A program made the translations under genes and the position numbers. From the NCBI GenBank assembly GCA_000818945.1, contig KN805435.1, positions 62,001 through 126,000 of the forward strand: DNA of 64,000 bases, read 5' to 3'. Under the pieces are notes generated by a model, which made no database searches, had not been told where the DNA came from, and saw only the letters and a list, made by a program, of their open reading frames with translations. Shown here piece after piece: positions 39,162-46,910 of the stretch. This DNA is from Schizochytrium sp. CCTCC M209059 (Eukaryota; Sar; Bigyra; Thraustochytrida; Thraustochytriidae). How positions within the stretch are numbered: the stretch's first letter is position 1; the number at the start of each line of letters is the position of its first letter.

Positions 39162-41863
39162 CTAAAAGTACGCATAGTATGGAGTCGCTGATGGACGTCT
39201 TGTCGAAGTAGAGCTCGATGAAAAAGATGAAAAGAGCGTGCTAAAGCTGCGTTTCCGGTCGTAATCCGCCTTCTTTACCGGATCCTTGAGCGTATCATAA
39301 GCGTCAGCAATAGCTTTAAACATCTCCACAGCTTCCTCGTCATTGGTGCCGCGTTTGTCCGGATGGTACTTGAGCGCAAGCTTCAGGTACGCTTTCCGAA
39401 TGTGCGCCTGTGAAGCGTCGGTCGCGACACCAAGTACCTTGTACAGACATGTGTCTTTCTTTCGCACGCTGGGATCTCCTTGCCGAGAAGAAGATGAATA
39501 CGACGATTGTTTCTTTCGTTCGTACTTGCCCCAGCGTGCCTGGTTGCGAGCGTTGTTCTTTGCCTCGCGCTGACGACGGGCCTCGGCGCGCAATCGCTCG
39601 AGTTCTTCCTTGAATTCGGGAGCTCGAGACTCGACGTATGCGCTTTCCATGTCGCTCATGGCCACCTTGATCTTCCCAAGACGCTCATTGGCGCGCGCGC
39701 GCCGCACGCGCGGTTTCTTGTATAAGGGTGACTTTTCAAGCGATTGTGTGCAGTCCGCTACCGCTTTGTCGAAGCGATCCAAAGCCATGTAGGCCGCCGC
39801 GCGGTTGCAGAGAATCACAGCATTGTAGCTATCGTGCTCCGGGTCAATACGGAGGGCATCCGTGTAGCAGTTGATGGCCTCGGCAAACTTCTTCGCCTTG
39901 AACAAAGCGTTGGCAGCATCCTTCTTTGACGCAAGATTAGCGTAGAGTGCCACTTCTTCCTTGCATGCCACCACCAGCGGGGCATCCTGGAGATCTTCAA
40001 AGGCGTCAAGCAGAGCGTCCACAAATGTTGTTGCCTCTTGAGCAAAGTCGGCGCGGTGCAGCGAGCGTAAGAGCGTTGCAATGATCTCAGCTGTTTCCGT
40101 GTCGCAATTGGAGACCTGTCCAGGGTTCTCGGAGAATTGACCACGACGATCCACTTGAAAGACATCAACGCGTACGACAAGAGCGCGGGCGTACGCCAAA
40201 TGCTCTCGAGCCGTATGATGTTGCGCATTCCAGTGCGCATTGACCGCCTCGAGTACCTTTGCGCAGGGCCAGCCCGGACAACGCTCGGCGAGGGTCTTGA
40301 GGATCTCTGCGGTGGCCGTCGCTTCTGGAGCTTGGGCTACGACTTTCAACGCACGCTGCAGGAGAGCGCTCGTCTCGCTGGCGAGGGCACGTTCTTCGCG
40401 CGCAGGATCGACAGAACCGTCTGCGCCGACAAGCACACGAAGCCAGTCTGCGCTCGCGGCGAAGCAGCCCATCTTGCGCAAAACACGCGCGCCACGCATT
40501 GCTGCCTTAATGTGGTTGTTGTCCCCTTGCAAAGTTAAAAGGCAATTTGTCAAACAAGCTGCATACTCATCTCGCGCTAGATGCGCAGAAGAGCGCAAAA
40601 AGTAGGTTTCGGCCTCGACGGGTTCGCCGTTCAGTTCGCAAAACTCGTCAATCACCTCGAGCGCGGCCTCTGGTTCCCCAGCCTCCAAAAGCTCTTTGGC
40701 ATGACATCGCATTGCGTCGGCGGCGCGCCAGCTGGCGCTCTCGGTGCTCGCAGCGGAGCTGTCATCTTCGGGCTGCGGTCCAACTTTGGACTCGACCTCC
40801 TCTTTGTTGTCAGAGTTACGGCCGGACTCGCCACAGGCCCGCACTGCCGACTGCAAGAGCTTGGAGTGATACTCGGTGTCTTGAAACTCATTTGGATCCA
40901 GGTTTTCCCAGCGCTCAAAACTTGCGTGGGGTTCGGAATTCAGATGGTCGAGATCGAAGGAGAAATTGAGGTCGAACTCCGGCTCCACAGGCGAGCTTAG
41001 CGTTCTCTCTTCAAGTGAGGCTGGAGACAGATCGCGCTCTCTTCGACTCTCCGTGTAGTCTGAGCGTGACGTGCGCCTGCTGCGTCGGCGGCTTCGTGCT
41101 GATGATGCAGATTTGCGGCCAAAACTGAACGCGGGGGAATCGAGATCGAGGTCCGAAGGGGCTGCGGCACCGCCAGCGTGTGCTGCCTCGCTCTTGCTTT
41201 CAAAATGGATTGACGTGTTTGGCGTTTCGGGCCCCTGTTGGCGCTCCTCCTGCGGGACAACGAGAGGAGAGTGCGAGGCAATCTTCTTTCGCGACCTCGA
41301 TGCGACCGGGGTGATGGGAGATGTTGTAGCATCGGTAAAGCTAATGGCAGATTTGGAGGCGTGTTCACGCGCGCTTGCGGCCGCTGCTGCCGCGGAAGTC
41401 TGTTCGACCGTGCGCGTGACGGCTTTGGGCCTCCTGGGCCACGATTTACGGCCTCGAAGCGACTTTTTCGCGCCCACCGCGAACGAGGCTGCCGAGATAA
41501 AGACGTTCTCAAAACCTGGCGACGGCGGCGGCGGCTGCGGAGGGGGTACGCCCGGCGGGGCGGCGTTCTTGCACGGTTTTGAAGCCTGTCCGCCCGTGCT
41601 TGGCTCTGGGGTAACCACATTCCCTGCGTTGCGAGAGGCCTGTAGTGGCGTTCGTTTCAACTTGCGAGATCGACGGTTCTTGTTTTTGTTTCGCGGTGTT
41701 ACAATACGAGCAGACGAGCTTGTTTGATGTTGCGTCTGGACAGATCCAAGCATGTCGTCTTCGTTTGCGTTGAAGACAATGTTTGTACTGCCGAGATTTT
41801 CGGCGAGCCCAACGAGTGAAGGCGTCAAACGGTTCACGGGCATTTCTTGCCGTTGTTCTTGTT

Positions 41864-41906
<43 letters not shown>

Positions 41907-42233
41907 TTGCTGCTGCTGTTGCTGCTGTTGTAGTGGTGCGCTCGTGAGGCTCTTCCTGTTCTTGCTCTTGCTACGTTTCTGCGCGAGAGCGCTCTTCTTC
42001 TTTGCGCTGCGAGGCTGGGGCCTCGCCACGAAGAACCCCATGCCAAATCCTCCCGGCGAGCCCACGCCCTCGACCGTCATGGGCGAGGCGGGCGGCGGCC
42101 GGTTCGGGATGGGCGGAGTTGGGAGTCCGCGTACGGCGGCCGCGCCGTCTCCCTGGTCGACCTCCATCTCCATCTCCATCTCCATCTCGCTCAGCCACTC
42201 CTGCACGCAGAACTCCGCGGTGGCGCCCAGCAT
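39162..42233 (-). CDS. TPR-J-domain co-chaperone, DNAJC7-like, with long polyQ
   Basis: A 1,023-aa protein. DNAJC7/TPR2 proteins link HSP70 and HSP90 through TPR repeats and a C-terminal J domain. Residues 15-22 are four Met-Glu pairs. A polyQ of about 25 lies near residues 100-125 (CAG/CAA at about 41855-41935). Residues 130-480 are disordered, basic and acidic patches. TPR repeats span about 500-900 (NALFKAKKFAEAINCYTDAL, CNRAAAYMALDRFDKAVADC). The J domain is about 928-1000, with KYHPDKRG keeping the HPD tripeptide needed to stimulate HSP70. The polyQ and 480-residue disordered N-terminus are additions to the usual ~500-aa architecture. ATG 42233 is the first Met. Confidence 0.9.
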
Positions 42234-42440
42234 CCTGCCGCGGCCCCGCGCGCGCGACGCCTGCGCGCCTCGCGAGCCTGCCGGCCGGGACCTTTCTTTC
42301 CTGCTGTTCCTCGCCGCGCTCTCTGCTCTTCACGGTCTGCTTGGTCCCCTGTCCGCGACGCGGGATTCGAAACTCGCGCCGCCGCCGTCCGCGGCCAAGC
42401 ACGGGTTTGCGCCGCTGCGTTCCCTCGAGTATAGCGTGCC

Positions 42441-42484
42441 CGCGCAAGTGCCGGTCCGCGCTTTGCCACACTTGTCGCAAGTCG
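42441..42484 (+). promoter_or_regulatory. two CGCAAGT motifs upstream of the DNAJC7-like gene
   Basis: GCAAGT cores at 42444 and 42477, the second preceded by an inverted CACTTG at 42469. They lie about 210-245 bp upstream of the DNAJC7-like ATG and match the EDC4/NUP35 promoter motif. Confidence 0.4.
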
Positions 42485-42744
42485 CGCTTCCGCCGGGTAT
42501 CGGCGCCGCCAAAAGTAACCGAAGACTCGGCGGCCCACTGGCACTGTGCGTTCGAGGCCGCCGCGCTCGGGCCTGGCTGCGCGCAGCGCTGCGCCAGCTG
42601 CAGCCTGCGACGCCTGCGAGGCTGCGTGCGTGCGTGTGAGCATGCATGCACGCCGCGCTCTTCACGTTCGACGGTCCTGCCGCCGGGGGCGGGCGGGATC
42701 GAACCTGGCCGACCTCGGGTGGGTCTTTCTTTTCACTCTTCTTT

Positions 42745-42748
42745 CTTT

Positions 42749-42820
<72 letters not shown>
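42745..42820. repeat. CTTT microsatellite
   Basis: About 19 uninterrupted TTTC units, within a longer pyrimidine run from about 42725 to 42833. Confidence 0.95.
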
Positions 42821-43004
42821 GTTTTTTTCTTCACTGTTGCCTCTTCTCTTTTCGCTTCTTTCTTCGCGGCCACGAGAGACAGACTCATGTGCAGTGCATG
42901 CATGGCGCGAGCAGGCAGGGGAATCGACACGCAATAGTGAGTGTCAAGCGAGCCTTGCGAGAAAAGGTTGACCGTCACGGCGTCCCGATGAAAGACGTCG
43001 CATT

Positions 43005-43034
43005 CCCGATGAGAAAAAGACGTTTCTCATCGGG
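43005..43034. repeat. perfect 12-bp inverted repeat (hairpin)
   Basis: CCCGATGAGAAA at 43005-43016 pairs with TTTCTCATCGGG at 43023-43034 across a six-base loop, AAGACG. A partial extra copy of the left arm (CCCGATGAAAGACG) begins at 42984. Function is unknown. Confidence 0.8.
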
Positions 43035-43585
43035 AGATGAGAGATGCGGTGGAAAGCTGAGGCCAGCTCAGAGGAAGCGCAAATGTGCGACGGCGGGATG
43101 CAGAGCCGATCATTCGTATGCAAAGTTTGGAACGTTACACAAGGTGAGCTCAGCCCGGTTGGAGCCATTGGTTGGCAAACTTGGACGTTTGGGCTATCTT
43201 GACTCCGGTCCAAGTTGGAGGGAAAAGACAACAGAGACATTAAATCGTTGTCCTTGCGAGCTTTGCACGTAAAATGAACGTTGACCTCGTCAGGTACGTT
43301 CGGCACATATATACGTATTTACATGCGCATCAACTCTTGAAGAAGTCTTCCTTTTTCTAATCGGGGTTTTTCTTGGTCGGTCAGGCAAAAAATAAATAAA
43401 TAAATAAATGAAAATGTGCTTCAGAACATCTCTTCTTCTAAAGCGCTGAGACAGACGCCATTCAAGTGTGTATACCTCAGCAAAGTCAGGCGCCAGGCGC
43501 AAAAATAAGAAAAGCTACTCGCATGACTTGGCTCGGTTGGCTTTGGGCGTTAGTAAGTCGAACTTGCCTGCGATCATGATGAAAT

Positions 43586-43625
43586 GCGATGCGATGCGAT
43601 GCGATGCGATGCGATGCGATGCGAT
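43586..43625 (+). repeat. GCGAT pentamer repeat, eight copies
   Basis: Eight perfect GCGAT units about 135 bp upstream of the dioxygenase ATG, probably in its promoter or 5' leader. Confidence 0.95.
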
Positions 43626-43759
43626 TCGGGTGACTCAAAAAGACCCTAAAATAGACGCCCTTTCCCATCCACGCTCGGCAGGCAGCGAGAGAGACCAAAA
43701 GCACAACACGGGGCTTGGCGATCGCGGAAGCGAGAGCGGTAGCAATAGCGACGAATACG

Positions 43760-44689
43760 ATGTCAACAGGCCCCTCGCCATTTGGCGAGGTCGCACCGGT
43801 GCTCAAATCACTGGTAGAGGCGGGCGACCTTCTCAACGTCACGGACCTTGAGGCGCGTCGGAATGGCGACGCGCGGGTGGTGGTCGCGGCGCGGCCCGAG
43901 CCTGACCTCGACTGCGTCGTGCTCGACGACGTGCTCAGTGCGGAGGAGTGCGCCTACTTGGTGTCCCAAACCGAGAAAATGAAGTACTCGTTCTGGGATG
44001 CGCGGGAAGAACGCAAGACGGAGTTCAGAAATGCAGACACGATCGAGACGCACCAGCCTGAGATCGCCGCGCTGCTTTGGGACCGCATCAAGGACAAGCT
44101 CCCAGATCCCGTGGAGATCACAGACGACGAGTCGTCGCCACGCTGGCAACGCGATCTCGAAGGCACCTGGGATCCGTACGGGACGAACGAACACCTCCTC
44201 TTCGCAAGGTACAGGCAGGGGGGCCACTTTGCGCCCCACACGGACGGCTACAATATCGTCAGTTGCGATGAGCGCAGCATGTACTCGATCGTACTTTTTC
44301 TTAACGACTGCCAAGAGGGAGGAGGCACGCGTTTCTACGCAGATGAACAGCGTGATCAGCTTGTCAAAGACGAGGCTGGACGATACACAGGTCGCCCAGA
44401 CCTGGTACGCTTCACAGCTGCTCCCAAGGCCGGAAGAATGGTCATTTTCTTTCACAACATTATGCATGAAGGCGTGCCAGTAGGCGAGGAAGCAGAAAAG
44501 TACATTATCCGCTCCGACGTCATGTATAGGCGTCGGGACCCGATCTGTAAGACACCGCGGGACAACGAGGCCTTTCGCTTGTATCAAGAGGCCCAGGAGG
44601 TCTCCGTGGCCGGCGATTGTGATGAAGCCATGACGCTTTTTCGCCGCGCTTTCAAAATGAGCCCTACGCTAGCCGACATTTACGGTTGA
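43760..44689 (+). CDS. prolyl-4-hydroxylase-like 2-oxoglutarate/Fe(II) dioxygenase
   Basis: A 309-aa soluble dioxygenase. The open frame extends to TTG 43715; ATG 43760 (MSTGPSPFGE) is used. The P4H-alpha-type core is complete: iron ligands H160 and D162 in FAPHTDGY, distal H236 in IMHEGVPV, and R251 in IIRSDVMY placed to bind 2-oxoglutarate. The entry region, VLDDVLSAEECAYLVSQTE, is typical of the family. No signal peptide or membrane segment is seen, which suggests a cytosolic or nuclear substrate rather than collagen in the ER. The last 45 residues resemble one TPR-like helical pair. The substrate cannot be told from the sequence. Confidence 0.85.
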   Translation: MSTGPSPFGEVAPVLKSLVEAGDLLNVTDLEARRNGDARVVVAARPEPDLDCVVLDDVLSAEECAYLVSQTEKMKYSFWDAREERKTEFRNADTIETHQPEIAALLWDRIKDKLPDPVEITDDESSPRWQRDLEGTWDPYGTNEHLLFARYRQGGHFAPHTDGYNIVSCDERSMYSIVLFLNDCQEGGGTRFYADEQRDQLVKDEAGRYTGRPDLVRFTAAPKAGRMVIFFHNIMHEGVPVGEEAEKYIIRSDVMYRRRDPICKTPRDNEAFRLYQEAQEVSVAGDCDEAMTLFRRAFKMSPTLADIYG

Positions 44690-44870
44690 CGCCTGCGGTA
44701 GTGGCGCCTGATCTTATATCGCTTGTATTGTTCAATATCTTGCATGCTTGCCTGTCCGTTCTGGTCATTTTTCTCAAGAATTCTCTATGCGCGGCAAGTA
44801 CTCGCGAGCTCGCAGGCGCTTCTTCTTTTTCTTTTTTTCCCTATAGTCGTGACACCATTCTTCGTTGCGA

Positions 44871-45536
44871 TCACGATGTATCGTCATGACCGTGCTTGGT
44901 GGCTCTCGCTGCAAAAACCGCATCTAGTGCCATCTCGTTGACCGCAATGCGTTTGCCTCGTTCCAAGCCGTATCGTTTGTAAAGCTGCTTTTCCCGGGCT
45001 GAAGTACGGTTCATCTTGGGTTTAACAGCTTGTTGCCTTTTCTTCTTGGTTGGATTCTCATTCTTCTTCGTTAACGATGCTTCGTGAGGAGGCAGTAATT
45101 CTTCTGCTTCGGCCAAAAGAAGTGGCGGTGGGCCAGGCGGTTCTCGAATTTCTTGATCTCTTGCTTCTTCCTCTCCCTCCTCTTCCTCCTGCTGTTGTAG
45201 CAGGAGCAGACGCGCGCTGCGCTTTTGTGCAGCGGCAACAAGTTTTTCGGCCCAGGCGTCAACGAGTACAATTTCGTCGTTGCCTTCGCCCTGGCTCAGG
45301 TCCCACTCATTCTCCCCGCAGCCTCTTGCTTCTTGCCCAGACTGCCACTGCTGCTCCTCGTACTCCTCGTGCTCTTGTGTCGCGTTCGCGCTCTTGCCGC
45401 CTGCGTTGCTGCGGCACCCTCCAGCAAGGGCCACGAGTGCTGGTGATGGCACTGCCCATGTTTGACCCCAAAGGTGACCTTCCTTCGCAGCCACCTCGCC
45501 CCAGCGCCTCGGAAACGGAAACGGCGGTGGCACCAT
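44871..45536 (-). CDS. hypothetical acidic/basic coiled protein
   Basis: A 221-aa frame from ATG 45536, ending 181 bp from the convergent dioxygenase stop. The first ~45 residues are Pro/Gly/Trp-rich and less protein-like. From about residue 80 the sequence reads as real coding: IVLVDAWAEKLVAAAQKRSARL, a Glu-rich run (about 115-130), a basic block (KKNENPTKKKRQQ), and a helical C-terminus (SAREKQLYKRYGLERGKRIAVN). I do not recognise the family. The basic block could be a nuclear signal. A TTTGCAG sequence on this strand just before 45620 could be a splice acceptor, so an upstream exon is possible. It overlaps a candidate gene on the other strand. Confidence 0.45.
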   Translation of the reverse strand: MVPPPFPFPRRWGEVAAKEGHLWGQTWAVPSPALVALAGGCRSNAGGKSANATQEHEEYEEQQWQSGQEARGCGENEWDLSQGEGNDEIVLVDAWAEKLVAAAQKRSARLLLLQQQEEEEGEEEARDQEIREPPGPPPLLLAEAEELLPPHEASLTKKNENPTKKKRQQAVKPKMNRTSAREKQLYKRYGLERGKRIAVNEMALDAVFAARATKHGHDDTS

Positions 45537-45892
45537 CGTCTGCGGCCCTGCGCACAGACAGCTTTGCGCGCAACTGCGTCGCAGACCACGAGCGCCAACT
45601 TTGGTTGCGGCCGCTGCAAAGTAATTACATGTTTCTTACTGTTTTTGCCAAGACCAACATTGTTTTAGACCAAATTTTGGACATGACACTTAAGCCTTTA
45701 ATACAAGTAAACCAAATTCGAGTGAGTTTATCGAATGATCGTGCCAAGTTTACTCTTGTAATCCTCCAAGGCATTTGACAGAACTGCAACTCTGTTGAAG
45801 AGACTAGCTCTCGGCCTCTTACCCTCGCTCTCTCGAATGTGAACATGTTTGTGCGGCCCGGTGAATGGAGCTCTCCCCGAAAGGATAGGTAG
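45446..45892 (+). CDS. candidate two-exon small protein, antisense to the neighbour
   Basis: Exon 45446-45620 (MALPMFDPKGDLPSQPPRP...) followed by a possible intron 45621-45800 (GTAATT to AAG) and exon 45801-45892 (TSSRPLTLALSNVNMFVRPG...), giving 88 aa. Both exon segments have balanced, protein-like composition, and the join keeps frame. Weak points are the acceptor, which lacks a pyrimidine tract, the absence of a recognised family, and a 91-bp antisense overlap with the gene ending at 45536. An unspliced version of the frame runs to 45778. Confidence 0.22.
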
Positions 45893-46010
45893 TGCGAACC
45901 TTGTTTCGACGCTTAATCATTTTCTTTTGGTGCTGATCTCGGAATTATGCATCAACAAAGGCATAGGACTACCAGGCCAACCGACCCAACCAACTGGGTT
46001 GTTTCTTTGT

Positions 46011-46910
46011 TTATCCCGTCGACTCCAGCTCCTGGCCAGGTTCGAGATCGAGACTCGATGCAGCCTCGGCGCCACGTGGAAACTTGTGCAAGCCATCTCG
46101 GACGCGGAGCCAGGGCAACGCACTAGTCGTGAACTGGTGAAAGGCCGGAGGCGCGCGTCCAGGCTCGTCGAGGATGGTGACAATGAGCCACGTCTTTTCT
46201 GGCTTCGAAGGCGTGTGACCAGACACAAGGGAGCCGCAGGTCGCGCAAAAGCGACGCTCGAATTCACCAGAATGCTGATACGCGGAAAGCGTATCCTTGT
46301 CGACACCGGCAACACGATCGCTGGACCAACTCGCAAAGACGATGGCAGGACCACCCGAGGTTTTCTGACATGACGTGCAGTGACACCAGCACATGTTCAA
46401 AGGAGGGCCCATCGCCGTAACTTGCGTTGCTCCACACAAGCACCGACCTGTAACCTCCTCGTCGGATCGGATGAGTTCTGAGCTTCCTCTTTCGCTTGCC
46501 AGTTCCTTTTCCTGGGCAACCGAGTCTTCGCGTACAGGCACTTCAGCGTCGATTGTAACTGCCCACGAAATACGGTTGTACGTGAAAATGTGCGAGCTTG
46601 GTCGCATGCGTTTTTCTCTGCGCGCATCCAGAATACCGACGGCAAGATCTACTTCGCTTTCGTCGGCCATTACAAAAGATATGGTGGATCCGCATTTGGC
46701 ACAGAATGTGCGCTTACCGCGCACACTTGACTGGAACTCGCGCAGCGTACTACCCTTGACGTCGCATCCTTCTGCCTGAACTGTCGCCCAGGGCACTGTC
46801 GGGCTACCGCTCGTCCGCGTGCACGCGTCGCAGTGGCAGTAGTCGATGTGCAGTGCGTCGTTTGCCGACACGGTCACGTTGCCGCAGAGGCACGAGCCCG
46901 AGAGTGGCAT
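46011..46910 (-). CDS. tandem GFA/CENP-V-type zinc protein
   Basis: A 299-aa protein with two copies of the GFA (glutathione-dependent formaldehyde-activating, CENP-V-like) zinc fold. Copy 1, residues about 1-130: SGSCLCGNVTV, DYCHCDACTRTSG, TFCAKCGST. Copy 2, about 165-285: GRCLCGATQVTA, CWCHCTSCQKTSGG, RFCATCGSL. Each keeps the full cysteine pattern for two zinc ions. GFA proteins include glutathione adduct enzymes and CENP-V; the reaction here is unknown. The frame extends to TTG 47078 through an Arg/Glu repeat made of GAGA/CTCT DNA, so ATG 46910 (MPLSGSCLCG) is preferred. Confidence 0.85.
   Translation of the reverse strand: MPLSGSCLCGNVTVSANDALHIDYCHCDACTRTSGSPTVPWATVQAEGCDVKGSTLREFQSSVRGKRTFCAKCGSTISFVMADESEVDLAVGILDARREKRMRPSSHIFTYNRISWAVTIDAEVPVREDSVAQEKELASERGSSELIRSDEEVTGRCLCGATQVTAMGPPLNMCWCHCTSCQKTSGGPAIVFASWSSDRVAGVDKDTLSAYQHSGEFERRFCATCGSLVSGHTPSKPEKTWLIVTILDEPGRAPPAFHQFTTSALPWLRVRDGLHKFPRGAEAASSLDLEPGQELESTG

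Larger units (their letters stand above)
42234..43759. other. divergent intergenic region, DNAJC7-like / dioxygenase
   Basis: A 1.5-kb region between divergent starts. It contains CGCAAGT motifs near the DNAJC7-like start, a CTTT tract, a perfect hairpin and a GCGAT pentamer repeat, each listed separately. No gene is supported. Confidence 0.5.

Noticed and set aside
42685..42715. tRNA T-loop-like GGTTCGATCCCG on the minus strand
   Set aside because: The bases flanking the loop do not form a five-pair T stem and no matching acceptor, D or anticodon arm surrounds it.
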